Shown: positions 22,236 through 34,334, counted from the stretch's first letter. The stretch: 64,000 nt of DNA from Gonatopus flavifemur (GCA_018340375.1 JAFFJZ010000010.1:9052001-9116000), one strand, 5' to 3'. Numbers and translations are program-made. The notes: generated by a model not told the origin, from the letters alone.

Positions 22236-22852
22236 GGGTAGGTTCTCATCTAGCGACCCCAAAATAAGGTGATGTGATTTTTTTCAGTAAAAAATCATGC
22301 CATGGGAATCGTTAATACGTGTTAAAACATAACCACCTAAAAAAAACAGTGATCAATCGGGCTCCACTATATTGCACTCACAAAAATGATCAGAAATCGA
22401 AAATCCAAGAATTTGTATGAAATATATCATATTTGTTGGAGACTGTACCAATGAAACCAATGAAAAGTCCTAAATTGAAAAAATGGCAGACATGCAAACT
22501 TTTGGTAGCGTTTTTGCACCTTTTTTCGCTCTTTAAAGTGCGATAAAAAGAAAAAAAAAGGCAAATATCATCTCCATTTGGCTTCATCCTCCAATAAATT
22601 TAATCAGCTTGATACTAGAAAAACAGTTTTTGAGATATTGCGGTACCAAACATGAAGAACATGGTTTCGAGAAAAACGCCTTTAAAGTTTCGGGTTACGA
22701 ATCCTTTGACTTGAGAAAATTTTTTTCACATGTACTTTTAAGACCCATTCAATGAGTTCCAAGTAACTCGAGTTCCTAATTTACTTCCTTCTTGAGAAAA
22801 AAAATTCGAGAAAATCACCTTATTTTCGAATTCGCTTGATGAGAACCTCCCG
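22236..22852. repeat. MITE flanked by TTAA (piggyBac-like)
   Basis: Terminal repeats GGGTAGGTTCTCATC (left) and GATGAGAACCTCCCG (right) continue inward to AAAATAAGGTGAT and ATCACCTTATTTT. TTAA lies directly outside each end (22232-22235 and 22853-22856). A TTAA duplication with G/C-triplet tips is the hallmark of piggyBac-type transposition. No transposase is present, so this would be a non-autonomous copy. The minus-strand frame 22390-22587 is not supported. Confidence 0.75.
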
Positions 22853-22856
22853 TTAA

Positions 22857-24138
22857 CTGCGGTGACTAAATGTTTTCATTTCATGTAGGTTTTGAAAATT
22901 GTCCATATCAAAGCGGAAATTACAGTAACATCAGCAATTAATTCTTTTTCATGGATGATTGAAAAAACCACATTGCATCATCTTACGACGGATAATAATG
23001 AAATACAGAAAAACAATCAGGATGTTGTGGAAGAGCGGACACATGAAGAATATTCCATGCAATTGTGATCAGCGCCACTCCGCTTACATCAATCACTTAA
23101 AAGTGAGTGGAATATTGCAATGAAAAAACTTTTCCTTGACTGAAATGGCACACTCTTTCATTTCTCTGATAATATAAGAGAAATTTACGTGCTCCAAAGG
23201 AACAAGTAATTTCTTCCGACTAGAAGATGCACAACGGATTATGTTGGTGCAGTTGTGCGTAAAAATATATTGTCAAAGTCGTGGATGATGGATACATCTC
23301 CCACGTACTTTATCTCCCGTGGTTGAGTTTAAAATTGTGAATAGGGTATGTCTTGCTATTTTTAATTTCTTTTTCTTTCTCTGAACTACGGTCAAGGAAC
23401 TCGAAAATCGATATTGAAAATAGAAAAATAAGAAACCCAAGATCACGTTTTGTCTGTTTTTACCAATGATGATAATATTTCTTCTTTTCGTTCTCAAGTA
23501 CCATTCGAATTTATTGTAACTGAGAGTGAGAAAGGGAGAAAATTATCCATTAATTTGAGAATAATTGAATTTATATGTAGCGATCAATTTTTGGCTTCAA
23601 AGACAACTATATTGGTCCATGATTATTCGCAGATTCGTTGTAAAATTGATGTTGAGGTCTGAAAGAGAAGATCGTCGCTCACGGATTGGGAATTCATATA
23701 AATCATTATTTTCAGGCGTTACTAGGATCCTTGGTGACTGACAGATTCAACAGTTTAGGTGAAAATTTAACGATTCCATAGATGTTGATTGATAACATGA
23801 AGAAATTATGTTGGATTTTTTTGCTGGAACAATGTTCCTCTTCTTCTTGCTGTCAAATGTTCGTGCGGATTGAATCAGCCTCATTTGTCCTACTGTTAAA
23901 TTCTTACATGGGAGGTTTAAACTTCAGTTTTGTAAAGTATCTTGAAACGAATTCAATGGGCCCTCCCGCATGTCTCGGAGCAACATTTGCCGCATTTTTT
24001 CATCCAACAAAAGAATCGGAAACTCATTTTCTAAATTTCTAATTGGCAAGTAAATATGTCCTTTTTTTTTGTTCCGAGACATATTGCCGTGAAGAGGCCA
24101 GATTCGGAATGTCATATAACTTTATGGAGAAGCTCTTA
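22857..24138. other. Quiet DNA, no gene supported
   Basis: Short frames at 23450-23662 (+), 23782-24042 (+) and 23924-24115 (-) lack splice sites, motifs or consistent codon composition. No repeat family member is recognised. Confidence 0.35.
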
Positions 24139-24217
24139 GTCGAGTAAAAATTGATATAGGGTCCACACCAGGACCTGATGTGGCTTCGAGTGAACCCAAT
24201 ATCAATTTTTACTCGAA
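24139..24217. repeat. Short perfect-stem hairpin
   Basis: CGAGTAAAAATTGATAT and ATATCAATTTTTACTCG pair perfectly around a loop of about 45 nt, which itself holds CCACACC and GATGTGG. It could be a small foldback element or a hairpin RNA source; the sequence does not decide. Confidence 0.6.
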
Positions 24218-25555
24218 TAGGCTTGTAAAATAGAAAAAAAAAACATAGGAATGAAGGTCAACCCATACGTAGAATCTTATTTTAGTTTCCCGAACAGTCG
24301 TACATATTCATTTTTATGTTCACGACACTTATATATGAACCCATAAAGATGGGTCGAAGTTTTATTACCTCTATAGTTCTCGATTCATCTGCGGCTGTTA
24401 TTATACTGTAAAAACTGCGGTCTGAGAATGCTTCCATACGGTGTCAAAACGGCATTCGAATATTGACATAGAAAAGGATCAATCCTTCTTCAAATTTTTA
24501 ATAACCATATATTTTCATTCGTCATTTGTTAAACTTGAAAACCTTTTCACAATGAGTGCCTAACGAAAGTCAATTACCAATCTCAAAAGAAAGTCTATAA
24601 AATCACGAGCATAAAAACTAATAAAAGTCGATCTCAATTAGACCCCAATTCATATAAATAATAAATACAATCGTTATCATTACGGGAATCTCGTTTTCTA
24701 ATTCTCATTTTCACAGTATAGATTTCATAATAAACATAAGAATTGTGAATAAACAGAGATAACTGTTTTTACAAACAATTTTTCTCTTCGTTAACTTTGC
24801 TTTTGACAAGCCTTTTCTATTAGATCGAGGCCGATTTCTTATTTTCTCAGTGCTCAGTCCACCGTGATATATGTATATTACACATGTGAAAGAGGAAGAA
24901 CATGTACAGGGAAGTTCTTTTACCGATTATAAACTCTGTACGACGCACTCACGCACGTACAATCACAAACTAATATTTTGTCGTACGGATAGAAATGTTT
25001 TGAGGAGGGAAGGACAATGATACGGAATGATGGCGACGGCAATACGGTTTTCGGTTGATGTTTCCATTTGCTTCCGCTGTTGTTGGTAGTAGAACTTTCA
25101 CTCATTGTTACCAAACTTTACGCACGAATTCACAATAACAATAAAGATTATTACTGTCTCCATTCATATTCGTCTGTCTCTTTTTTAATCGTACGTTTCT
25201 TTGAGTTCGAAAATGCTGAAAAAAAGGCACATCTTTCTTTTATCATTATTATTTCAACAACGGAATTCACTTTTCATTTTCGAGATGATGAAAAAAGAGT
25301 GAAAGAATTACTGAAATCCAGAATATAAATAATTCTTTTCTCATTTATGCTCCGTGCAAGGGATCTGAGTCAAATTTTTGTAAATTGTTTCTGGGGACTG
25401 CAGCATTTTTTTTTAGAAGAAAAAATATATCAAATCTATCCAATTGGCTTGATCGAAAATTTTTGCACTGGAAAAAAGGATTTAGTTGAATACGAAATGG
25501 CAAGAAATCCATTTGAATGAACTTTTTCATTCACAAGTAAAGATATGAATTGGCT
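24218..25555. other. Quiet DNA, no gene supported
   Basis: AT-rich sequence with isolated frames (24920-25114 -, 25068-25328 +, 25345-25530 -). None has splice signals or recognisable domains. No repeat structure was noticed. Confidence 0.35.
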
Positions 25556-25691
25556 CCCTAAGAGCACAGCCTTCGATTTCCACGTCGCATCTACGTTGAA
25601 TTTACGTGGATGAATGGTGGACGTGAACTCAAGGTGGATGCCATGCAGAAATGACGTAGAGGCAACGTAGAAATGTCCAGTGCTGTACGGG
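25556..25691. repeat. Family K foldback, copy 3
   Basis: Ends CCCTAAGAGCACAGCC and GTGCTGTACGGG, with CATCTACGTTGAATTTACG and GTAGAGGCAACGTAG words inside, as in 21027-21172. Confidence 0.6.
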
Positions 25692-25759
25692 CTGTGACAG
25701 GGAATTAGTTTTTTATTCCATTTTTGTCGCTCTTACGGTTTCATTGATTGCAACTATAG

Positions 25760-25867
25760 CCATACAGCAACGGAGAGTTTCTACGTTGCCTCTACATTGC
25801 CTCCACGTTCTATCCACGTAGAATCCACGGAGGTGTGACGTAGAAATTGGTGAATGTGCTGATACGG
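25760..25867. repeat. Family K foldback, copy 4
   Basis: Ends CCATACAGCAACGG and GTGCTGATACGG. Inside, TTTCTACGTTGCCTCTAC pairs loosely with GTGACGTAGAAATT. Confidence 0.6.
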
Positions 25868-26033
25868 TAGCTCTTTATTAGCCGCTAAAGCTCAAATTTT
25901 TAGCTGCGGCTGCATAGATTTTATAGTTGATATTTGGTTAGCGAAACAACTGGGTTGTGAGATATCCGCTGTGGCAGTTACGTTTCTCACTGTTGCAGGC
26001 AAAGAATAGCCCTCGCATCTAATTTTCAATGAT

Positions 26034-26565
26034 TAGGATGACCAGATCATTGAGGTGCAAAACCGGTACATTTCCCCCAGAGTGGAAGAATACTCGAAAT
26101 TATATATAACTTTTTATAAAATCCAATATGGTTTATACCTAAAATATAGATAATTTTCACTTTTTCTCTAACCCGACAGACGAGAACCTTTCTTCCGAAG
26201 TTTCAAAATTACTACATTTTTCTCCCAGCTTGCTCATAGAAAAGACGAGGATAAATCGAAAAATCTCAATAAACGTACTTTCTTTGTATCACAGAGACAA
26301 TGCATGTACTCATCATTTGCGAGGAAAATTGGGGTAGGGGAGAAATTCAGAAATTTTTGGACTTTGGGATGCCCTCGAAAAAACCGTTTGAGCATCAGTG
26401 TCTCTCTTTGTAGCATACTTCTCTTTTCATTTATTATCAACGATACAATGCAAATTTCATAGATTCTGAAAAAAACAGAGACATTTCGAATCAAAACCGG
26501 GACGCTCCCCAATATTGTCAAAAACCGGGACATGTCCCTGTAAACCGGAACGTATGGTCACCCTA
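26034..26565. repeat. Non-autonomous hAT-like element with 8-bp duplication
   Basis: The 8-bp word TCAATGAT lies directly on both sides (26026-26033 and 26566-26573). Ends are TAGGATGACCA and TGGTCACCCTA, followed inward by AAAACCGGTACATTTCCC and GGGACATGTCCC/AAACCGG words. An 8-bp duplication with TAGGGTGACCA-like tips fits the hAT superfamily. The 99-codon minus-strand frame inside (26234-26533) shows no transposase motif and is not called. Confidence 0.8.
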
Positions 26566-26765
26566 TCAATGATACATGTTTGATCATGTGAAATACTGAT
26601 ATTTTCGTGTATCCTACCAATTTAGAAGGAATTTACGAATTCTTTGAACAATATTTTTCCCCAAACAGGTGATATAATTAAATTTCAATTCACACAGTGC
26701 TAATTTCAATTATTTCGACGTACTGCGATGAAATAAAAGATCGAAACTTTGTACCCCAACAACTA

Positions 26766-27039
26766 CCCACTGAACATTCCCCTTAGAACCTTGCATTAAC
26801 ATTGCATCGATGTTGATGCGATCTTGAAAGTACCTGATATGAGAATTACAACAGAAATATTACAACATCCAATTACAAGTAAATTGCAGCAATGTTGCGT
26901 TGTTAGGTGATATTTCAACGATATTTTTGCAAGTTACTTTTGTAATGCTGCATTTGTAAATTGAAAGACAAGTACTCTCAAGATCGCATCGATATCGCTG
27001 CAATGTTAATGCAAGGTTCTAACGGAAATGCTCAGTGGG
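26766..27039. repeat. Foldback with 68-bp arms, TA-flanked
   Basis: Ends CCCACTGAACATTCC and GGAAATGCTCAGTGGG pair, continuing through AGAACCTTGCATTAACATT / AATGTTAATGCAAGGTTCT to GATCTTGAAAGTAC / GTACTCTCAAGATC. TA is outside both ends. No coding. Confidence 0.9.
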
Positions 27040-27794
27040 TAAAACCACGAGTTGACCTTAAAACGAGCATGTGAAGTGTCTTAGTACCTTTTTTACATGT
27101 GAAAATTATTGACATACCCAGTCTGGAGGCGATACTTCTTTAAATATTATATCATGAATTTTATTATCAATGTGATATTTTTGTGCACCAATGACAAAAT
27201 TCTTCCAGGCACAAAATGATGTCGAAAAATGCATTGCTTCAATGTAAATAACGTGTCGGAAATATCAAATTACAATATTTTCACGATACACAGACCGAAG
27301 GATATCATATTATTATATTTTTCTTATAATAATATTGTACAAGATTGTCAAATCAAGACGTCAATTACCTGCGGAGAACCCGATAATAGCTGTTCAAACA
27401 CGAATAATTTTATTATCAATATCCTTAGATCAATATTTTTCTTATTTTACTTTTGGCTTGAATTCATGAAACTTGATCAAATAATTCGAGATAACAGAGC
27501 TCTTACGAAAATTATTATCTTCATGATCCTTATATTATATTCTATGATAAAAATAGAGACAAATGAAAATATATAAAACAAACATACATAATGAGAAAGA
27601 CTTGAATATGGAAATTCTGGTTGGATTTTGGAGATAATGTTGTTATTGGAATACGCTTCAGTTTGATCAATATCCATTCGATTCGGCTTGTTTATTTTAA
27701 AACGACGAATTATATCAAATTCAATTTATAACAGTACTTTATTCATGATGGGGAATACCGTGGATTATAACATTTGAAAAGAAATGTACTCTTC
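27040..27794. other. No gene seen
   Basis: Very AT-rich. The 115-codon frame 27229-27576 (+) is rich in Ile and Asn as expected from composition, and has no motif or splice support. No repeat was recognised. Confidence 0.4.
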
Positions 27795-28620
27795 CCCAAG
27801 CGTGTATTGCCTATAATGACAATGGGCCCCAGGCTGGGTCCATCCTCTTTAAGCCAGTATTGGGGAATGACGATGGGGCCCATGTTGGCTCAATCTTGGC
27901 CCTGTTGTGCTTTCCCACACAATTATAGTTGAAAAAAAATGGAGATAACGAATCTTAGTGCGGGCACATTTGAACTTGGCCCCAATTTGGACCAGCGTTA
28001 GGCCAAGATTGGGGTGAATTTATATCCCGAGCATGTGTGTACACAGTAAAAAATTGTTCGTCAAATTCAACACACAAGCGAATGTTAACCATTTTTCTTC
28101 ACACTCAATGTGTGTTGATTCCAGAGTGACACTTATAAAGTGTTAATTTGAACTCGAATAACATTTTAATGTGTTGAAAATGAATCGATCGAACAGCATT
28201 TGATCAGTGTGTTAAATATTCAACACTTGAATTTTAACACGTAGTTAAATATTCAACACTTGAATTTTGACACGTACTTCTTTTTTACACAATGACGGAA
28301 TTTTTTTTACTGTGTACAATCCTCAGCGTGTAAGAATTTTGGTCCCACTCTGGCCCAGTCTTGGACCCATATTGGCAGGATGGGGCCCATGGTATATACA
28401 TGCTAGGGATTTTCCAATTTCAAAACAAAAAGGAAGGGGCAGTATTGATTGCCTAGTCTGGGTTCATGCTGGGCCCGTTGTGTTACCAATTCTCGGGCAA
28501 AGCAATACGGCCAAGCTGGGAACGATGTTATCATCCCAGGGTTGGCCCCACGTTGGGTAGCATGGGCACCCACCCTGGGCGTAGATGGGGCCCGCCGTCA
28601 ATACACACTTGGGTCCTTAC
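27795..28620. repeat. Family F repeat, copy 1, interrupted
   Basis: Words such as GGGGCCCATG, TTGGCCC and CTTGGACCCA mark the family. Segments at 27795-28040 and 28317-28620 flank a 273-bp foldback. The frames at 28267-28684 (+) are read through these words and are not genes. Confidence 0.6.
28042..28314. repeat. Foldback nested in family F, TA-flanked
   Basis: Ends CACAGTAAAAAATTGTTCG and AATTTTTTTTACTGTG with TA on both outer sides. The interior has a tandem duplication, TTAAATATTCAACACTTG, repeated with a 32-33 bp period near 28213 and 28246. Confidence 0.85.
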
Positions 28621-28725
28621 AAGTCAAAATATTCTACAAATCGTAAAAATTTTGCGTTTATGTAGGTTATCAGGGTGCTGTTAATAAACAATATTTCGTG
28701 GTCATTTGTCTGATATCTTTGGTTA

Positions 28726-29001
28726 CACTGTTAAAAAAAACTAGAATTTTCCGGGACCTAGGAATTCAGAAATTTCTGTTCATGACGAATTTTTCAGCTT
28801 ACGTACAAGAAAATTCCTGTTGTAAAAATTATACGGAATGTTTCCGTATTTCACATTCAAATTCATGTTTTTTACTTCAATTTTCTAGTATAAATACAAG
28901 AACTTTCTGATACGTGTACTGGAGTTTTCATGATTTGAATGTAATTTAATTAATTGCTTGCAGTACGGTACTGGGATTTTCCCGGAGTCTTTTTCACAGT
29001 A
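28726..29001. repeat. Foldback with CACTGTTAAAAAAAAC end, TA-flanked
   Basis: Left CACTGTTAAAAAAAACTAG then AATTTTCCGGGA; right GGGATTTTCCCGGAG then TCTTTTTCACAGTA. TA is outside both ends. Inside are AGAATTTTC and GAAAATTC words. The frame 28698-28910 is not supported. Confidence 0.7.
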
Positions 29002-29041
29002 TATTTTAATCTTGCCAGATATCAATTAATACAATCAGGAA

Positions 29042-29343
29042 CCCTTACAGCACCACAACAGCTCAGAAAGAGTCCTTAATTCATCCATTTTGAATTCTTG
29101 TAGTTCCAAATGAAATCGTTATGAACTCTTTCTGAATTGACGTGTTGTGTGAAAATGCATAGCTGCATGCTGTCGTGTTTTGTTAATCATAACGTAGAGT
29201 TATAATGACACAATTATTTCCCCTAACTGTCGAGTTGCCACACAGCACAGGAGTTCAAAAGAATTCTGGAGAATTTATATTTAATCCTCCACACCCCAAT
29301 TAAGTTCTTTATGAACTCTTCTCGAACTTGTGTGCTGTATGGG
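29042..29343. repeat. Family K foldback, copy 5 (longest)
   Basis: Ends CCCTTACAGCACCAC and TGTGTGCTGTATGGG. Arms repeat GAACTCTTTCTGAA / AGTTCTTTATGAACTC words. Confidence 0.65.
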
Positions 29344-29708
29344 TTTGGTGGTACCTCATATTTAGAGAAAAAAAATGTTCGAATGGAGTTTGAGATTGTT
29401 TAATTGTTCCCGATCACTCCTAAAAATAGTTTTATTAAAAAATCGGGGTGTCGAATCGACGCTGCACCCCATATGTGCAAAATTCTCAGCGTTGCAGTGA
29501 TCACTGTATCTGAGGGTAGAGTTCTACAATTCTTGATAGGTTTCGAGAAAAGTTCTGACCAAAATGGTGAAGGAAACTTAGTTTCCCCCAGCGCCCTCAT
29601 TTTTGGAAATGATTGAATTGTATGGAATTTTAGATGCTGGTAGATCTAATCAGAAATCACTATATCGGAATTAGCAATCAAAGAGAATCAGCGGACATCA
29701 ATACGAAT

Positions 29709-29891
29709 CCTCTAAATTTGAAACAGTGAAATCTCACTGATTGCAGTGAAAAGTCAACGACTGCGAATCAGTGCTTAAACGACGCACAATCAGTGAATAT
29801 GACCACTGACTATTCACTGATATTTCGCTGATTCCATTCAGTGGTCAACTTTTAACTGTAGAAATAGTGAGATTGACCCGATTTGAATTTG
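29709..29891. repeat. Foldback rich in CACTGATT words
   Basis: CTAAATTTGAAACAGTGA pairs with the reverse complement of GATTTGAATTTGGAG further right, and AATCTCACT with AGTGAGATT. CAGTGAATA, CACTGATA and GTGGTCAAC words fill the interior. The right boundary is approximate. Confidence 0.55.
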
Positions 29892-29939
29892 GAGTGATCG
29901 ATAACCTGTAGAACGGTGGTGAATGTTGGTTGTGTCAGA

Positions 29940-30095
29940 ATTTCCTCTCTAAATACGAAAGAGTGAAAATCCCACTGGAATGGAGATGTAGATTTTTTTC
30001 TGGTTATCTTGAGAGTAAAATTCCATTCTGTTGGAGTGAGAATTCACCCTTTTGAGCAGCCAGAAGGGAACCTATCTTTTCTTTAGAGTGGAAAT
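29940..30095. repeat. Family H repeat, copy 2 (partial)
   Basis: Starts TCTCTAAATACGAAAGAGTG and ends TAGAGTGGAAATC, with CAGCCAGAAGGGAAC inside. Shorter and more diverged than the 63222 copy. Confidence 0.5.
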
Positions 30096-30099
30096 CTTA

Positions 30100-30361
30100 C
30101 ACGGAAGAAAAGGAATAGTTGTAGCAACTAATTGAATAGTCGATTTTCGATCCACGCAAATAGTTGCTGCAGCTACTTAGTAGTCAGGACAAGTAACTCG
30201 ATAGTTGCACCAACTAACGTAATTACTTGAGGTATTTTGGATTAGTTGAGACAGCTAACGTGTTACTTGTCCTGACTACTAAGTAGCTGCAGCAAGTACT
30301 TAAGTAGATTGTCGAAAAGTGACTATTGAAGTAGTTGCTGCGACTATTTATTTGTTCCGTG
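30100..30361. repeat. Family B foldback, copy 5
   Basis: Ends CACGGAAGAAAAGGAATAG (TA outside) and TTTGTTCCGTG (CA outside). Arms share AGTAGTCAGGACAAGTA and TACTTGTCCTGACTACT. The short frame 30223-30429 (-) is arm symmetry. Confidence 0.85.
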
Positions 30362-30869
30362 CACTCTTTCCAATTTAGAGAGGCGGAAGCAGCTGTGTTC
30401 CCAAAGTTCAGGCTGCGTTTGGTCATCACGGTTCTGGAATGTTCCGACGGAGTGGAAAATTTGTGTTCCTTCTATGACGAAAACGACTCTATCGAGCACA
30501 GAATTCACAGTATATTTAAATTAAACTCCTGGTCATAGAGGGGTTCTGACCTACCGTGCCCTACAGTATTGTTCACAATCATGTCCATTGGATCTTTGCA
30601 TCAATTTCATTATTATTTCAATAACTCCACGAAGAACTTGCAATGATTTCCAACTGCATTACGATTCAATAATTTCCGAAAATCGGGATGCTGGGGGAAA
30701 TTTAATGTTTTTCCGCTTCAACATATGTCCAATATTCTCTCTGGAAGTTTTCTCAAAACCTATCAGAAGTTGCAGAACTTTACCCGTAGACATAGTAATT
30801 ATTATAACACTCTAAGGAGTTTGATTTGAATTGTTGGCATCTGAATTTAAGATACACTAGGAAAGTCTA
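30362..30869. other. No gene seen
   Basis: 30362-30540 has somewhat balanced composition but frames (30335-30538, 30588-30815 +) show no motifs or splice support. No known repeat is evident. Confidence 0.35.
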
Positions 30870-31707
30870 GTCCCAAGCCTGGCGCAAGACCTGCTGAGAA
30901 TTGTCTTGCACAATTCAATAAACTTGGCCCAGGCTTGGGAATGATAAGATCAGGACAAGCTTGGGCCAATGGTTCATTCCAGCCTAGTCCAAATGATTCG
31001 CCAAGCATCAATCAATGCTCCTTTCATCACAGATATTGATGAGAAGAGTAATTTGATTCATATTTCAGCTCAAAGTTCTCCCCCAGAATACCGTACATGA
31101 ATCATCTCGAAACGATAGATTAAATGTGCCAAGACTGGGACGAGCTTGGGTTTTTCCCAATCTTATTAATCCCTGCATGGGAAAGACATCTTGAAATTCT
31201 GTAGAGAGCTCTTCAAGATCAGTTGGTTTCCGTGTATGATCACATTTAAAAGTAGTCTATTACCATTGTGTCAAGTTTTATTCGTATTTATATCAAATAT
31301 ATATATTTTAGTGTGTGAAACTGGAGTGTGGGGCCAATCATGGGGAGGAGATTGGACTGGTCTTGGCCCGATAGTTATGCACAAGTCTTTATCCATTGTG
31401 AACTCGGAATTCGGTCACTAATTGAAAACACTGTGCCACTTATGTGGACAATATCGGCTTGAATAATCATCTTAACCTTAGCTTGATTTTCACGCTTGTG
31501 CCAAGCTTGTACCAAGTGCAGTTTTTGGCCATTCCAAAGATACGAACAAATGTCCCATGACCAACTATTATCCATTGGAAACAGCGGGGCAATCATGGAA
31601 CCAATCATCATGGGTCCAATTATTTTTAACGGAGGTTTGTTCATGACACACGTGCCAATCCTGGGACAAGCTTGGGTTTTTTCCAGTCCTGTCAACGCCT
31701 GCATGGG
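30870..31707 (+). repeat. Family F repeat, copy 2 (long)
   Basis: Starts GTCCCAAGCCTGGCGCAAG and ends near GCCTGCATGGG. In order it holds GGGAATGATAAGATCAGGAC, AGAATACCGTACATGAATC, CTTGGCCCGATAG and CCATTGGAAACAGCG, matching the same series at 43930-45145 (+) and 51829-52612 (-). Frames within (31191-31421, 31375-31704, 31496-31714) are not conserved between copies by eye and are not called. Confidence 0.75.
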
Positions 31708-32034
31708 TTCGTAGTAAGAACGATGATTTTTTCTTAGTGTGAAGCTTTTTTCATTGTTGTTGGCGATTTTTTTTGCTTATCTTTTGCGTTTTAGATTCAA
31801 TCATGAAATGATGTGAGTTCAAGACTTTCTTTTTATACGGAGAAAAAAGAATTCATTATGACAGCGTACCTTTTGCTGGACCAGCAGATATTTTGCTTCA
31901 ACATCAATTTGGTTAGCTACGACAACGCTTTTTTAGCTGTGACATCAAAAATGCTTCTTCAGCAAAATTTATTAGGAATATATAATACTAAACATTTGAT
32001 TATCGGTTGGGAAGGTGCTTGGTGCAGGAAACGT

Positions 32035-33390
32035 AATAGAAATTCAAATTTCAATCAAGCAATTGATCAGTCGAGCGATATTTATTGTCCCTTCAAGTCG
32101 ATCGATGTTTTGGATCGATACGGTCCGTTGTCAAGATCCCATGTGGAAATGGAAATACACGCCGCTACTGGCCGAGTACTGTTGCCAAAGTTGTCAGTAC
32201 TGGCAATTCCAGACCCACCATTATGAAAGCGGTTGAAAAGACGGTGCTGGTAGAGTCGAAATGGTGACATCATTTTACATAAGGGCCAGTATAATATTTA
32301 CCACTTCGTCGGTGCCGATATTTAATTTCAGCCAGCTACGGTGGAACTCTGGCATTGCAACAGGATTAGTTGTTTTGCCAGAATTGAATGAGAAATTACA
32401 AGGAATCGGAATGATGACATCCGATGCACAAATTCAATTTCAACCCAGTACTGGCATAGTAAGGTTTAAAGTTAGGAAATCTGAAGAATTTATTGTTCCT
32501 ATTATCGTCATCTGAGAAAGGCACTTTGGAAGTGAGTCCTTGAAAGTTCACTGAGTGAGAATTGAACCCGGGTCCTGCGAGTGAGAAACTGAGTCTCTAT
32601 CACATCAGCCGATCTTCGAGTTGACGATGAATCATTCATCGAATGAAGTCCTACCAATACTGTCACATTATCGTCTCTCGAACATATTGAATGATGATAT
32701 CAACTCTGGCATAATGCTGGCGCGACTTCGGCTCCCTACAACAGCCGAATTGCCAAAATCGTCGTTCCAACGTCAGTTAACTACCGTAGTCAGCAAGAGT
32801 CCTATCGTCTATCGAACATATTCAATGCTAATGCTAACTCTGGCTCAGTACTGGCGCAGTGTTGTCTCATCGAAGTAACCGTGTTATTGGAAAGATCAAT
32901 GGAATCCCTATACACTACATATCCCGTATTAGAACAACGTTGCATGGATGCTGGTGCAGGATCGTCTTTTTTTCGCCTTTCACCATCTAATCAACTCCGA
33001 TTTGGCACTGGCGCAGTTCCGTTTCTGTACGGTCTGGGTATTTTCCAGCAGTATTAATTCGATACGGGTTTAAGACCGTTTGATCACGTAAGCCAGTCAG
33101 ATGCCAGTGAATGATTCTGAATCGGCACAGTTGTTTCTGCCGAAGTCTGGTGAATACAACTTCGCCAATACCGCACCGTTTGTCAACTCCGGCTATTTCC
33201 ACATGGGATACAAAACGAAAGATCGTAGGTTGGGAAAATCGTTGTTGAAAATACTCTCCGGATCCATCCAATTGGGTATGGGTCTTGATAATGGATCGTA
33301 TCAAACCGGAACGTCGATCGACTTGAAGGGACAATAAACATCGCTCGATTGATTAATTGCTTAGTTAAAATTTGGATTCCTAAGATTCCG
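32035..33390. repeat. Long inverted repeat with family E words
   Basis: ATTTATTGTCCCTTCAAGTC near 32079 pairs with GACTTGAAGGGACAATAAA near 33321, with further pairing on both sides (GTCGATCGATG, GATCAGTCGAGCG). Between the arms lie family E words (CGAGTACTG, CCAGTACTGGC) and a SINE-like head at 32553. Several frames of 60-115 codons in this interval are not supported. Confidence 0.7.
32553..32612 (-). repeat. tRNA-derived SINE-like head, copy 2
   Basis: On the minus strand GGCTGATGTGATAGAGAC (A-box region) is followed by CGGGTTCAATTCT (B-box region), with CTCACTCGCAGGACC between. Position by position it resembles the 38123 and 3838 heads. Confidence 0.55.
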
Positions 33391-33754
33391 ATTTTATTGA
33401 GGATTTTGCTAATCCCAAATGAGAACAATAAGTCAAATTCGTGTCAATATTTTGACCAAAGTGAAAGTGAGATCATTTCTTTGAGAAAATGTTTAGATAT
33501 TGGTTGGAGAAAAAATAGGGCAGGTGAGGGCCCCATTTTTCATGATACTTCATGATACTTTTTGTTTCAAATGTTTCTGAACAATTTGTCAAACACTGAT
33601 CACCTTGTCAAACATGTTGACTTATTGACTCCGTTGGATCTACTGAAAAATTTGCTGCTTTAGTTGATCATGTTACTGTCTCAGCAAAGAGATTTGCTAT
33701 TTTGTATATAATATCTCAATTTGCAGCAGCAACAGATGTTTTTTCTTCGTATAC

Positions 33755-34334
33755 AGTGTAACACTGAGAATTTCCCACACATGGAATACAGCGCCAATTT
33801 GACATCCCGATTTTCAAAAGAAAAATGTTTGATCTGGACCTATAGAAATATTCCTAAGGAACACAGAATTTCTTTTAAAAAAAAAACTGATTCTCTTTTT
33901 GTAGAAGAATAATTTCTTATCACAAATAATGTTCTTGTTTGTTTTTGGGCACTGTTTATTGTTGCCTGTATATGACTACCCCCAGATGTGAACAAAATCT
34001 ATTGAATACCACCCGAGAAGATTTATAATAAACGTTCTCCTCAGTGTGAATAAAATCAATTGTCCTTTCCCTATGTTACATCCGTTCATATATAGTAGTA
34101 CAAGTCTCTGTGGAATACAGGTATCGTACAATTCATTGGACTTCGACTTGTGTCTATAGTTTCTCTCAGACTGGTATTCGCAACCTCTAATGCCATCCTT
34201 GTACATAGCATGTACGCGAAAGGCCACTTTGCACCATAGCTTGCTCGTAAAGTGCCCAACGACTTGTATTCAGCTGCGATATATACGAAGAACTACTACG
34301 GGTATGAAAATCACGACGACCATGACAACGATAA
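33755..34334. other. No gene seen
   Basis: Unique-looking DNA with short unsupported frames (33721-33912 +, 33976-34227 -). No repeat was recognised. Confidence 0.35.

Larger units (their letters stand above)
31836..33751. repeat. Family D element, copy 2, split by a large insertion
   Basis: The left piece (31836-31990, end TACGGAGAAAAAAG) and right piece (33640-33751, end TTTTTTCTTCGTA) together match 21289-21668 plus 22066-22084. TA is outside both ends. The intervening 1.6 kb contains an inverted repeat of family E type. Frames across the joint (31813-32226 +) are chimeric repeat sequence. Confidence 0.65.

Noticed and set aside
26234..26533. 99-codon minus frame as a possible transposase
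   Set aside because: Lies in a 532-bp MITE with 8-bp duplication but shows no transposase motif; too short and AT-driven.
31813..32226. 137-codon frame
   Set aside because: Chimeric: runs from a family D half into the inserted inverted repeat.
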